DNA of 64,000 bases from assembly GCA_963575745.1 (NCBI GenBank), contig CAUYUJ010001692.1:135001-199000 (forward strand). Direction: 5' to 3'. Source of the DNA: Prorocentrum cordatum (Eukaryota; Sar; Dinophyceae; Prorocentrales; Prorocentraceae). The position numbers were made by a program, and so were the translations under genes. Position 1 is the first letter of the stretch. Every line of letters starts with the position of its first letter. Positions 43,636 through 54,329 of this stretch are shown here, piece by piece. Below the pieces are notes generated by a model that saw only the letters and a program-made list of their open reading frames with translations, ran no database searches and had not been told where the DNA came from.

Positions 43636-44589
43636 TTGCGCGTCGATTCGGAGGTCCTGATCACGGTCAGCTTGGAGAACCTGGTCCGGGACAACATTCC
43701 GATTTGGCGCTCAGCGAGCGACGTCGTCATGAGAGCGGGCCAGAATGGCAGGATTCCTCCACCTCACATCGCCCAGTTGATTGGGATTCTACCCAGCCCT
43801 GATTGTCAGTTCAACCGTGCGGGACAGGCACGGCTAAATTCTGTATATTTGCGGGGCAGTAATCAGCCGTATCAGAGCGGTAAAATTGAAGATATGTGCG
43901 AGATCTTCCACGATGCATCATCTTTGAGGAATTGGTTCTTCCCAAGTACCCCCTACAATTTAAAGTGTCCCGATCCGCCTCCGGTTCAGGGGGTCGCGTT
44001 CTCAGCTGCGCCCATGATGGGCGCACGTCATGCGGGGGCACCTGCAGGGGGGTCTGATGGATCATGGATACAGGCTCAGAGCGCCAACGTGGCCGGTATA
44101 AGACCAAGTGGTATTTCGCCCTCCGACACTCCGTGCGTCAACGATCCGTTGCGCGCTCATGTGCAACGATTGCCGGCGCCTGCAGGGCAAGCTGCTTCAT
44201 TTGTTCCTATGTGCAAAGCTACTACACCATTTTGTATTCCACGGAGTGCTGGGAGCAACAACCGCCTGCAGGAGAGGCCCCAAAGCATTCGGACGGATGC
44301 GCAGCTCTATCAGGCCTCACAGGCGACGTCGCCATTTGCATCGCCACGTCCACATGCGGGGCAACCGGCTTTTCCTGACCAATACGCCATGCAGAGAAGT
44401 TCAGTCGGCCAGCAAGAATGGATGTATCGGCAGATGAGCGAGGCCGCTCAGGGCATGCGGAGGGGCGGCATTGACCTCCCTAGTGCCGACTGGGCGCCGC
44501 CGTGGGAGTATGTTCCGGATCCAAATCCATCACCGGACAACCCCAATCGGTTTGGTTGCGTGCCAGCATTCCTCAGTCATCCGACATGA
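43636..44589 (+). pseudogene. copia-like N-terminal (gag-like) region
   Basis: 317 codons. Residues 1-95 look ordered (VLITVSLENLVRDNIPIWR, EIFHDASSLRNWFF). The rest is Pro/Gln/Ala/Ser-rich and contains AGAPA, AGQAA and AGQPA hairpin-encoded segments. Position before the RING-like and pol regions suggests a Gag-like role, which is inferred. No zinc knuckle is seen. Confidence 0.5.
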
Positions 44590-44625
44590 GATCCAACGTC
44601 TGTTGATCGCCCCACAGCAGCGCCA

Positions 44626-45182
44626 ATGGATCATCTAGTCAATCCTGACTATCATGCCCAGGTGAGTGGTATTCCTCGGGCGGGAACACACCCCGGGAAC
44701 CCATCTGTTCGGGCGACGGCTGACGACTTCTACCAGTCGCAGCTGACACGTGGCTCAGAGGACGCATCAGGAATGCCAGGACAGATGCCTCACTATGGTT
44801 ATCTGGCTCCCTCCAAGGATCAGGGTGTGCGGCAGAGGCCCCAGGCCTAGTGCTGCCGCCGACCATGGGAGAGCTGCGCCCTGAGATCCTAGCCACGCAC
44901 GAGGCGCAGCAGGCCGATTTGCCTACGCAGGCTACTCGCCAGCGCCGAATACAAGATCGTCAGGCCAACAGAATGCTGAGCCGCGCTGGGCAACCTGCTA
45001 ATCGCAATAAAGCAGGGACACCTGCGAGCAGTCCAGCCATGGTTGCATCAGTGCAGTTACCGACGGTATCACCTATTCGGTTCGAGGCTGGTGAATCCAC
45101 CTTGGAGCGTCAGACGCGTATCAGGCCATCGGCAACACCGCCCATCATCAGTGACGGCGACTTCGGTAAGTGTGCCATATAG
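44626..45182 (+). pseudogene. copia-like polyprotein fragment, two frames
   Basis: Two successive frames (44626-44850, 44850-45182) of Gln/Pro/Arg-rich sequence. The second contains AGQPA and AGTPA hairpin-encoded segments and ends GKCAI at a stop, where a RING-type C-x-x-C would be expected. Confidence 0.45.
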
Positions 45183-45387
45183 CCTGGACTAGTTCATGAA
45201 CCGCGACAAGGTCTGGCGCCTCCAGTGCGGCCACATATTCCACGCACAATGCTGGGATCGAGTGGTACACGCTCATGTGGATAGACAGTTGGCTGGGGAC
45301 ATGGAAGGCCCCGCAAGTGAGGCCCCCCTGCGCTATATACAGGGGTGGTTGCCTCAGTATGGCAGAGTTTCGCTGCGCCCGTGCTAG
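45171..45387 (+). pseudogene. RING-H2-like zinc finger, frameshifted
   Basis: The upstream frame ends KCAI. Shortly after, in another frame, comes VWRLQCGHIFHAQCWDRVV, matching the L-x-C-G-H-x-F-H-x-x-C-W core of RING-H2 domains. The last Cys pair is not intact in either frame. RING domains usually act as ubiquitin ligases. A zinc finger of this kind in a copia-like N-terminus is unusual. Confidence 0.55.
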
Positions 45388-46105
45388 AGATCAGGAGTCA
45401 CTCGACCGTCATGAAGATATACTCCGAGGAGCAAACGAGCTCAGGGATCTCCGCGAAGAGCTCAACCGCGTTACGGCGATGATGACGGGCACTGCGGCAG
45501 TCTCGATGACGACACCAGCGGGGCAACCTGCGTCGCCAGCCAACGCGGGGCTAGTAACGGAGGCAACCGCACTTGCAGGGACACCAGGTATAGACATGCC
45601 TATGCCATTGGTGGCAGAGACCGAGAACAACGCAGGGGCACCTGCTAGATCAGCTCCACCTTCGGCGCCGGTGAACGATGCGTGGTTGAGGCGCGTGGAA
45701 AGGGCTACCGACAGGAGCGCTCAATGGCTTCAGTCTTCGCACGCGTGCATGCCATATGGGCGAGGTCGTGGTCCACGCAGTCAGCGCAGGACGGAGGGCC
45801 CTGCAAGCATGCGCAGTGGCAAGAGTGGGATATCCGAATGCGATATGCTGCATACGGTATTTATGACAAACACTGATGGTCAGATGTGTATCCGCGCGGA
45901 TGAGGACATGTTCCTGAATTTACCCACTACCTCCGCATCGCACCCATATACGTATGACGAATATCCTACAGCCTGGATCTTTGCAAAGAATCCTACTGCG
46001 GAAGCAGAGGCTCGTGGGTATATGAATGTATTCATCTCTGTCAAGAAACGACTGGGCGTTGGAACAGAGGCGCCGCAAAGGCTTGCATTGTACGACAGTG
46101 TCTGA
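45275..46105 (+). pseudogene. copia-like polyprotein fragment with hairpin-encoded AGxPA motifs
   Basis: 276 codons. After the RING-like segment there is a short helical stretch (RDLREELNRVTAMM), a low-complexity linker with AGQPA, AGTPG and AGAPA, and then a more ordered region (YTYDEYPTAWIFAKNPTAEA, GYMNVFISVKKRLG). No enzyme motif is recognised. Confidence 0.45.
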
Positions 46106-46533
46106 AGTCCCTGGACTACTTGGTGAACGCCATGAGCTAGCCTTGGCAGCTAACAGTGGAACTATGATCACGGGCATGTTGACTATTATTGTGGAAATTG
46201 GCAGTAACGTCAATACTATTGGATGAAAGACGGCACAGGCCTTTGAGCAGGTATCACGCCCCCAACGGACACGCCATTAAAAGGCTTAACCTCACGAAGA
46301 GGCCTTACGTGTCAGGAGTGGGGCATGGCGCCGCGATATGTGATAAACCCCTCTATTGCAAGATTGCGTGCGGAGAAAGGGGGGATCCTGCGGGTAACCT
46401 GCCGTGCCGAGACTTGACGCGTACTCAGCAAATGTAGCTGAGGGTTCTGGGGGGAACCTCCCTGCCATCCTGGGTCCGAGGAGGATGTCCAACATGAGGG
46501 GCCATCCTGATCCTTGAGCAGGGGCGCGAGAAG

Positions 46534-47080
46534 ATGATCATCCCCGGCGTGGAGATGAACGAGGTTCTACTCGGAAAAGGTGCCAGGGTACTCGACATGG
46601 TGAAGACGCCTTCTGTACATCTGGCACTCAAGGCCGACGAGTGCGAGATGGCTACTGAGGATCAAGGGTCGATGTCGTTCACTATCGCGGCCAATCCTCA
46701 GTGCGAGGAAGCTCCATTTCTCGTCAAGGAGGTATCCGATCCAGATCCAATCGCAGGGACACCTGCTGTGAATGATGCTCACGCATACATGATACGCAGG
46801 ATTGGTGAACAACACCTTGAAGGCATGACATCATACACATATGTCCTTTGGGACTTCCCTTACCTCGGCCGACAAAGACTTCGCCCTCCGCAATTTGCAC
46901 GCGAAGATATATCAGGCCATCTACGAGGAGGGCACGAAGTGGACGCCTCCCGACGAACAGGCAGGGGCACCTGCGGAAGGGGGCGACGCCGCTGAGAAAT
47001 TTGTTATGTTTACTTCGAGCAGCGGCAATGCAGCGCAGCATGGCGCAAGCATTTGGACGCCACCATCGCCAAACGAGTGA
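46534..47080 (+). pseudogene. copia-like polyprotein fragments, two frames
   Basis: Frames 46534-46995 and 46841-47080 overlap. They include VHLALKADECEMATEDQGSM and FALRNLHAKIYQAIYEEGTK, plus AGTPA and AGAPA hairpin segments. No domain is recognised; they are placed here by position and composition. Confidence 0.4.
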
Positions 47081-47137
47081 CGGGGGCAGGCGCGCGCCAC
47101 GGCCGCTCGCGCTTGCTCAGACTGGCCGAATATTCAG

Positions 47138-47866
47138 GTGCTGTCAGCAAACCCGGCTGCGTGGCCTCTGCAGGGAAGGAAGGATTGTCGCATTATTGCA
47201 TATCATTCTCGTGCATTTGTCATTGGGGATACACGGACAGCTCACGCTGAAGTCCGAGCCCGTGGATACATTTGCGATCGTATTATACATGCAGAGGTAA
47301 TGACGTCCACTGGTACACAGTATTTGGGTGCATTACTCTCGGGTGATTACCAACTGTTGTGGGTGGCAGCACCTGCTGACTGGCATGTGAGGCTGCCTGG
47401 CAAGAGGGCGGGGCCACACTGCCAGCGCATCCAAAATCTGATGTCCAAGGCTCGGGCTCCACGTATGACAATGGTGCTTGTGGGGCCACCAGGATACTTC
47501 TGGAAACGAGATCCCGCGCGAGATGAATTTGGCGATCTTGGTTTACAAGTCATGCGTATGCGTTTCTGCCACTTCGGCCTCAAGTGCGACCGCGCTAACA
47601 CGTTGCCCAGCGGATCATATCTGCAAGTGGCGACTGAGTACGCGCGCACCCCCGCCAACCTATGGCGATGCGCATGCAATATAGCAGGGAAGCCTGCAGA
47701 ACCAACTGAGCACATTCTAGACTGGCATGGGCAAGGTGTTCAGAGGGCCGAATGGCGTAACAAGACGCTAGCGATCATGACCGTCAGGTTCATTGATCAA
47801 ATGAACTTACACAAAACACCAAGAAAGCACAGAGGCGCTGTACATCTTAGTTTCCATACTCGTTGA
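47138..47866 (+). pseudogene. copia-like conserved region with GPPG..WK and CHFGLK segments
   Basis: 242 codons with long ordered stretches: LLWVAAPADWHVRLPGKRAG, VLVGPPGYFWKRDPARDEFG, MRMRFCHFGLKCD and PSGSYLQVATEYARTPANLW. This block belongs, as far as I recognise it, to a region typical of dinoflagellate copia-like polyproteins. A C-H-F-G-L-K segment followed by PSGSYLQVAT recalls the target half of cytosine-methyltransferase-like folds. That link is weak and inferred. One AGKPA hairpin segment is present. Confidence 0.5.
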
Positions 47867-47963
47867 TAACGGAGCTCGAACTTACGTTCAGTCTCCTAAG
47901 GATGGCCCCGGGTGGGGCCATGTTGGGGGACGGTTTGCGATTGACCTGAGCGCCAACGCGATC

Positions 47964-48266
47964 ATGAGGGACATCAAGATCCAGGACCAGCCGACTGGGT
48001 ACAACTACGACGCAACATTACCCAATGGTTTTACCAACATCCGTGCTCGACTGTGCTGGGAGCAGCTGGAACCCACTTTCTTGGGAGATGGCAGCCTACG
48101 CCCACGTTCAAGGCGAGTGGCGATCATCGATGGCGATCGTCGCCTTCCCCCTTGGATTGAGTGCGGCCGCGTGCTCCCCTCCATTCCCGGATGCCTGACA
48201 CTTCGCTCACCTGAGACAGAACAACTGACAGAGATGCCATACTTAAACAAAAAGGAAAACAGATAG
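47964..48266 (+). pseudogene. copia-like polyprotein fragment
   Basis: 100 codons (MRDIKIQDQPTGYNYDATLP, then ARLCWEQLEPTFLGDGSLRP and a Pro-rich tail). No domain is recognised. It sits between the GPPG..WK region and the methyltransferase-like region. Confidence 0.35.
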
Positions 48267-48775
48267 CAGACAAAGAAGCTGGCATCAAACCACGCAAGAT
48301 ACCCAACATAGTCGAAGAAGGCAACGACGACTGCGGAGACGATCTGAAAGGACTCGGGCGTAGTGCGCACTACACCGACGCACCTCTAGACCCCGACACG
48401 GATAGCGACGATGGAGAGGATATCTTCATCGCAGTACTCGCGGGGCAACTTGCTGCATCCTATCCAGATGCATTCTTTATAATCCCCACCTTGTGCTATG
48501 GACGACGCAACAAGGTAGATATGTTAGAACTGTGCGAAGGGATTCGAGGCACCTCCCAACTAGCATTCAGCCGAGGTCTGTCTTCAGGGGGGAACCTCGA
48601 CAGACGCTCTTTCGTTGATCTCGGCAACGAGGAGGTCCAAAATGCAGCGACGCATTATCTAGACGTGTCTTTCGTCAAGATTGTCATGCTACAGCCCAAC
48701 TGCAGAACAACTGTCTTGTCTTCCTTTTCCAATGCAAAGGTTAACTATGACACCTGGCATGAACATGAACAGTAA
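48260..48775 (+). pseudogene. SAM-methyltransferase-like region of the copia-like polyprotein
   Basis: In one frame: an acidic linker, LAGQLAASYPDAFF, then MLELCEGIRGTSQLAFSRGL, SGGNLDRRSFVDLG and VKIVMLQPNCRTT. The E-L-C-x-G segment, a following Asp-rich turn and a (Q/P)PxC segment are arranged like motif I and motif IV of C5-type methyltransferase folds. Catalytic competence is doubtful. An in-frame TAA at 48773 separates it from the next block. Confidence 0.5.
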
Positions 48776-48778
48776 GAT

Positions 48779-49567
48779 TTGCCACATACCAAGTCTTGTG
48801 GGATGGTGGCTGAGCGTCAAAATTATGTTCGACGGTTTTACTTAAGAGAACAACCAGTAAGGACTTGGGTGGATCGGATAGCACCATGGGCTACGATGGC
48901 CAAAAGCAAGGGCACTGGCAAGGTGAACGTGGACCAATGCACTACTGGCTTACGTGATTCCCATGGGGTACTGATACGAAAGCTGGCCCGGATCATGGCC
49001 AACCATCGTCTATTATTCACCCCTTTTGAACTAGAACGATGTAGTGGCCATCGTCAGCACGCGTCGGCATGTAATAAGGAACTGTCCATGGCTGCGCAGA
49101 AGACCTCAAAAATGCAGTTACTCTTCGTCGAGGCTGGTCAGATCGCACACGATCTATTCCAGGCAACTCGTGATCCCTTCCATGGCTGCCCGTATTCGTC
49201 CACCGTGTTGGTCACTAGCGCAAGGGAATGCGATTTGGATGGTCCGAGTCTTCCCCGACAACCCGATGGCTCGATTCCGAGACCACCATCGGGGGGGCTC
49301 GGTTGTCCTGCTTGCGCGGGCAACGTTAACGTGCGCTCTCCCTCTCATGATAGAGACCCGAGACACTGCAGGTGGTGCGATGAGGGCGACTACCGTTGGG
49401 AATGTCCGAGCAGTACAAACATGTTACGGGGGGAACAAGCCTGGACACGTATTAAAACTTGGCAAATGCAAGTTTGCCAAGCCTTGGAAGTGGCCCGACA
49501 ATCATGGACATATACTGCCGCTTCCCGCCGAGCCAGCAGCAGGACCTGCACCGCCGGATCCTGCTGA
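48779..49567 (+). pseudogene. methyltransferase-like second half and Cys-rich segment
   Basis: Same frame as the preceding block after one stop. It contains RTWVDRIAPWATMAK, VDQCTTGLRDSHGVLIRKLA, ANHRLLF and ERCSGHRQHA, the order seen in the C-terminal half of methyltransferase-like regions of dinoflagellate copia-like polyproteins. A Cys/His-rich stretch (CPACAG, DPRHCRWCDEGDY, WECPS) follows and may bind zinc. No enzymatic activity is claimed. Confidence 0.5.
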
Positions 49568-49973
49568 GGTAGCAGCGCCACCGCCTGGGGCGCAGCGGCA
49601 TCACCGTTTGCGCGACTGCGCGACTGAGAACACCGAGACCCGGCTCGAGAGCCGGACCCACCGCGGGCGCAAGCAGTCACGACATTATTGTTGGAGGACA
49701 TGCTGCTGAGCCCGCTGCAGGGCAACCTGCCTCGAGCGGAGCTGGTAGTTCGGATGGCCATCTCCGACGACCACAGGTTAGAGTCAGACGTGGTCGACAA
49801 CAAGGTGGAGAAGCACCTCCACCACCACCAGCGGGGGGCCCTGCTGCACGACCACGACTACCAGACTGGTCACGGTTCGATGTACAAATCAGGTTGCAAA
49901 TCCTGGGAAGCCTTGACCCTAGCGTGGTAAATAGGTCTGGACAGCGTCAGACTCAACCTGATCAAAGGCTTCT
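49568..49973 (+). other. Pro/Ala-rich linker before integrase
   Basis: In the frame of the hairpin motif at 49717 the sequence reads GQPASSGAGSSDG, then PPPPPAGGPAA, then RLPDWSRFDVQ. The latter is a segment I associate with the pre-integrase region of these elements. The frame is broken on both sides. Confidence 0.45.
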
Positions 49974-50746
49974 GTGACACATGCCGAGAGCGCAGAGCTT
50001 GGGACAAGTCTGGACACATTGTTATGCCCTCTTACTGCATTACCCGGCAAATTCAATGAGGAAATGGAATGTGATCTGATGTTATCAAACAGGAACACAA
50101 TATATTCTACATTATCGATCGCTGTATGCGATATGCTACTGGGATTGAAATACCAGGCAAGACTATGACCAGCATCCTGGATGCACATCATCAGTGCTGG
50201 ATGCAGTTTGGGCCGGCCAAGGTACTTTACTATGATGGAGAGGGTGCCCTTAACAGCGACACTGCGAAAGCAGTTCTCAAGGCAAAAGGCACTGAACTTA
50301 GAATACGTGCGCGTGGGCAGTGCGCTACAACGATCGAGGCCAGAAATGGCATCCTACGCCATTCACTTCATGTCATGGGGGCTGAACGGAATAGGTTAGA
50401 CATACCTCTTGTGGTTTCCCGACTACTGCACGAAGCCTTGTTCGCCGCCAGCGCGTTCACCTTCTATAGCGAGGTGCCTCCATACAACGCTCCATTTGGA
50501 CGGCAACCAGCAATGCTCCCTGACCTCCCTGTTCTGGGCCACGAGCAGCCGACGGAAACATCGGATCATTCTCGTGAGCAGACGATGCGCAGGGCATGTA
50601 TTGAAGCTATCACACAGGCCACAGCAGTAGCTAAGCCCAGTCGTGCCTTACGCACTACGACAATTTCCGGTCAGCACTACGACGACGAAGGAGACATGGT
50701 CGACTACCATCGCCCTACGACCGCGAAGGATGATTGGGGAGGCTGA
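49974..50746 (+). pseudogene. integrase core of the copia-like element, frameshifted
   Basis: The first catalytic Asp is in FNEEMECDLM (frame of 49974). A frameshift near 50080 moves the continuation, a conserved IDRCMRYATGIEI segment, into the frame of 50126-50746. There the second Asp is in YYDGEGALNSD and the Glu in TTIEARNGILRHSLHVM, completing a D-D-E set. A PFGRQPAMLPDLP segment follows, as usual after this core. It would insert cDNA if intact. Confidence 0.8.
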
Positions 50747-50803
50747 AATGGCACGTTCCCAGTTGTAGAGAATGATCCCGAAAGGGATCAGGTCATCATC
50801 CGA

Positions 50804-51556
50804 GTGGGCAGTCGAGACGTTCAAGTACAGTACGGCGATGCAAGGCATTCATTATACACTGAAGCACTCATAGCCGGAGAAATTGGCTCCGACAACACTG
50901 CGCTACGCACAGTGTTGACATACGCAGCCAGCCTATCAGCGGGGGGGCCCTGCTTTGACCTTTGGCTATGTGCCGACCCGACCAAGGAAGGGGCGCTTCA
51001 GATGACGACCGCAAGCCGTCTATCCCCTAGGGCACATTCGGCCCTACCGTATCTTATCAGAAATTTCTTTCGCATTGAGTATGTAGTTTCAGTCAGATTA
51101 GCCAAGAGTTTCCATAAGCTACCTCCGGTTACTTACGCCGACAGCTGCTCATTGGTTCACTGCGACAACGACGTCAATCCAGGGTTTTATTATTACGAAG
51201 CAGAAGGTACTGCTCTGAATATACATGATATAACTGGACCAGCACATTCACGAATCATCCAATGCCTGGAGTCCACTAACCTCAAGCCGGTTTTGATGAG
51301 GACATGTCAGAATTTGGGAAATTGGCTGATACGCCGACGCCGGATGAAACCGCAAGAGAAGCCTCAGAAGCCGAACCAGCACATGGTGACGGACGGTTCC
51401 CCACGATTTACGAAGAATCAGAAGCTGATATTGAGTCGCATGTTATGGAGGTGCGGCGCGCAGTTCTACAAGATGAAAGGGAACTGTTGGAGGCAACTCC
51501 ACCAGGGGACTTCTTTGCCATACCTACACAGACGGTTCAATATCAGAGCGTGCTGA
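50804..51556 (+). pseudogene. region between integrase and RT
   Basis: 250 codons. It begins VQVQYGDARHSLYTEALIAG, a segment typical of the integrase C-terminal side, then long Ser/Leu-rich and polar stretches. No catalytic motif is seen. It is assigned by position and continuity with the copia-like chain. Confidence 0.4.
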
Positions 51557-51593
51557 TCATTGTAGTTGATGAACAGCGGGGACACCTGCCGAA

Positions 51594-52612
51594 GTGGGGG
51601 GGCGCACTCGCGACTCCGATACCGCGGAGACGCACTACGCCCCCATGCGCACCATGGTCGAAGACGACAGCTACGGACTCGACTCAGACGAAAATGGTCG
51701 ATACGTTGAGCTATGCCTTACGACAGAACTGTCGAAGGTACTCTTGTCTGAGCAGCAACGCACGATATTTGATGCCGACCGGGTGACCACTATGCGAGTA
51801 TACGTTACCGCGTTGCAGAGCGAGCTGCGGCCGTCAAGGAAGACGACCTCCTCGCTAAAGCTGGCATCCAGGCGAACCCCGATAAAGTATCGAAGGCCCT
51901 CTTCACTGAGCTCAAGACATGGTTCGACAACAAATGCGTCGAACATCATGACTCCGAGATACGTGCACGAATGAAAGTTCTTGAAGAACGAGAAGGGCGA
52001 GATGAACGTACCATCCGGCTACGCTTGGTTCTCCGAGGCTTCATGGACCTGGAAGTTTTCGAAGTAGAAACATGTTCGGGAACGGCAAGACGGTCAAACC
52101 AGAGGATGCTCGCTAGCACGGCAGCGTGCAAGAAGCATTTGACCATTGCTTCCCTCGACGTCAACATGGCTTGCCTGGAGGGATTGCTCTATCAGGAACT
52201 TGCTGAAGCTACTGGTGAAAAGGAACGCGTGGTGTGTTTTACCTTGCCGCCTGGATCGGCCGCCGTGCTCCGTGCTCTTTCGGGATTCGAGCGCTACGAC
52301 GAGTGAAAGCACTGCCTACAGCGCTTGAAACCGGGCACAAGCACTAAAGATGCCCCGCGGGCTTCCTCACTTAGGCCCAGAAGAACCACCGGAGGATTTG
52401 GCCTCCGACCCACGTCCTACGACGAGGAGTTCGAGACGAGCAATAACATGCTCACGGCCAAGCATGTTGATGACATGAATACGGCTGGCACTGAGGACAC
52501 CATTGACAAACGTGTCAAATGCGTTGAAGATACTTTCGGTAAGTGTAAACTCAACGAGCGCACTATACCAATTGTGCTGCGGGATACACCAAGGACGAGG
52601 GCGGCAATGTAA
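51594..52612 (+). pseudogene. copia-like reverse transcriptase, broken
   Basis: A frameshift near 51.83 kb and a TGA at 52304-52306 break the frame. Visible motifs: IRLRLVLRGFMD, then RSNQRMLASTAACKK, the motif A segment IASLDVNMACLEGLLYQEL, LPPGSAAVLRAL, and the active-site segment LTAKHVDDMNTAG (HVDD in place of YVDD). These are the expected order and spacing for Ty1/copia RT. Confidence 0.82.
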
Positions 52613-52614
52613 AT

Positions 52615-53529
52615 TTGGATCCAGATGAATATATCAAACAGCTCTATCCTATACAACATTTCGAACTAACCGGCGCCGACGCTGACGCTCAAGCAACTAA
52701 GCTGGTGGCAGACATGTTTGTTAGTCTCAGCGGTGCGCTGGCATGCGCACTAATCACCCAGGTGTGGTTATTTGTGTATGTTGTATCTCTACAACGTGTC
52801 CAAGAACCGACCAACATTCAAGTGCGACGACTGAACGCGATCACCAGAAAACTACAGGCCTGCCCGCAGAAGATCGTCTACCAGGCGATGAACCCCACGG
52901 GCGAGGTCGACTTACATAGCGACTCAGGATATCTACGCCTGAGTGGGGACGCCGATGACGACGTCAACGGCTATGGTATTCGCGGGGCAAACCTGCTACG
53001 ACGTGGAAACACATTATCTGGCAAGCCTGTCGTTCACTTGATTGCTGCGCGCTGCAAGTCTCACCGCTTGCAGGTTCGCTCGAGTTGTTCAGCAGAGACA
53101 CCAGCAGCAGCCCATAATTTGGAGGACTGTTATCCCACGATTGCGACTCTGCACGAGCTCCACGCGGGGCTGCTCACGCCCACTCAGTTGAAAGATATAC
53201 TTGCGTTGGGTGGCCTGAGCATCGAGGTCACTCTGACCATCGATGCTGAGTCTGTTTTAAAGTCCTTGTCAAGCAAAGACTTGAAGAAGCCGACTGAGGA
53301 TACCCCTTTAGGACATATTAGTTGGATGCGACAGACGATGGAGCGTGGAATCGTGCACAGCATTCAGTGGTGCGATAACCGCGATATGACTGCGGATGGC
53401 CACACCAAGGGGGGCATCGACATATACATTCTCTCACAAGTCATGGGAGGTATACAGAGCTTCAAACATGACCTGAAGAGACATACTCCATATCGGGCCG
53501 GCCAGACATCAAGTTCTGACGCCGCCTGA
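52615..53529 (+). pseudogene. copia-like RT C-terminus and RNase H
   Basis: 304 codons, the best-preserved piece. It starts LDPDEYIKQL-like, then SLSGALACALITQVWLFVYV and VQEPTNIQVRRLNAITRKLQ. RNase H follows: DLHSDSGYLRL (Asp), HLIAARCKSHRLQVRSSC with SAETPAAAH (Glu), LTIDAESVLKSLSSKDLK (Asp) and CDNRDMTADGHTKGGID (final Asp). The stop TGA (53527-53529) is the natural end of the polyprotein. It lies one frame away from the RT fragment, so it is a pseudogene in context. Confidence 0.85.
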
Positions 53530-53705
53530 TAAGTGCGTCATACACATGCGAGGCAACGTGCTAGCGGGTCCACATTCCTTTGGGCCCGCTTCCTTTTTCT
53601 GTCCCTGTGTAGGTTAGCTGCTACGCCTGCTGTATAAGGGGCGACGGGCTCACGCTTCGTCTTCCTCCCCCTCCAACTCTAAAGCGAGCTGAGGGGCGTA
53701 AGGGG
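53530..53705 (+). other. 3' flank of copia-like element, LTR not demonstrated
   Basis: Contains AGCGGGTCCACATTCC, TGGGCCCGCTTCC, TAAGGGGCGACGGGCTCACG and CT-rich sequence. This would be the place for a 3' LTR, but no matching copy is seen upstream of 43.6 kb. Confidence 0.3.
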
Positions 53706-54009
53706 TGGAAACGAGCGTGCGCCCGCGGCCGCGTCGGCTCAAGCGGCTCCAATTTGTCTGTGCCTCGCGGCGAAGCACACAATCGCTATCGAAACCAAAA
53801 GGATCTTCCTATTGCTTGAGATGGCATTTCCTCTCATACTGGGACTATCGTCGCTACGATACAACAGAGCTGGAGCTCGGCTTCGCCTGGGGCGAAGCTG
53901 TTGGCTGGGCCTTCCAGCCCCCTTCAAACTTTGGAGGCCATCTTGAGCCATCTTGGAGCCGTCTGGAACGGAACAACCGTTTGCAACCACCTGTGTGCAA
54001 ATTTTCGGC

Positions 54010-54150
54010 ATCCTTTCAGGTGGCCGGCGGGACGGGCCGAAACCCCAGGGGGAGTTCTTCTGGAGAAAGAGCCACAACCAAAAACGAAAAGGTTCAGCAC
54101 GCCAGGCACCCCTGTGATGAATCAACAGGGGGTGGCGGATCGTAGCGGCC
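54010..54150 (+). repeat. dispersed repeat, copy 2 (pairs with 39553-39690)
   Basis: Second copy of the GTGGCCGGCGG, CCCAGGGGGAGTT and GGTTCAGCACGCCAGGCAC block. It is again followed by GGCCGTCTTGG-type repeats (54.23-54.31 kb). Confidence 0.85.
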
Positions 54151-54329
54151 TTCGGCGTCGGAAAGCCGAAAATCCAGGCACCCCAAACTCCTTCAACAGC
54201 CCTTGTAAAATCGACGATGTTGGTTTGTTGGGGCTCTCAGAGGCCTGTTGGAGCGCTCTTGGGGCCCTCTTGGGCCGTCTTGGAACCATCTTCGGGCGCC
54301 TTGGAGCACTCTTGGCCCCGGTAATACGA

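Larger units (their letters stand above)
44032..51589 (+). repeat. family of 14-nt in-phase hairpins GCAGGGNNACCTGC
   Basis: Copies start at 44032, 44182, 44356, 44985, 45012, 45518, 45632, 46753, 46961, 47684, 48440, 49717, 49831 and 51576. All are on the + strand and in the phase that encodes Ala-Gly-x-(Pro)-Ala. Arms are GCAGG or GCGGG against CCTGC with a GNNA loop in most. They are confined to the copia-like coding region. Confidence 0.85.
43636..53529 (+). mobile_element. decayed Ty1/copia-like retrotransposon coding region
   Basis: A chain of + frames, broken by frameshifts and stops, follows the order of dinoflagellate copia-like polyproteins. The order is Pro/Gln-rich N-terminal region, RING-like zinc finger, a region with a GPPG..WK segment, a methyltransferase-like region, a Cys-rich region, integrase core, reverse transcriptase and RNase H. 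The sense matches the host gene. I could not find matching LTRs, so true ends are unknown; the last stop is at 53529. The polyprotein contains about 14 in-phase copies of a GCAGGGNNACCTGC-type hairpin. It is clearly non-functional as it stands. Confidence 0.82.

Noticed and set aside
52982-52996. GCGGGGCAAACCTGC as a further AGxPA hairpin
   Set aside because: It is 15 nt, in a different phase, and encodes the native RGANLLR segment of copia RNase H, so it is probably coincidence. The site at 46390-46402 is likewise 13 nt and out of phase.
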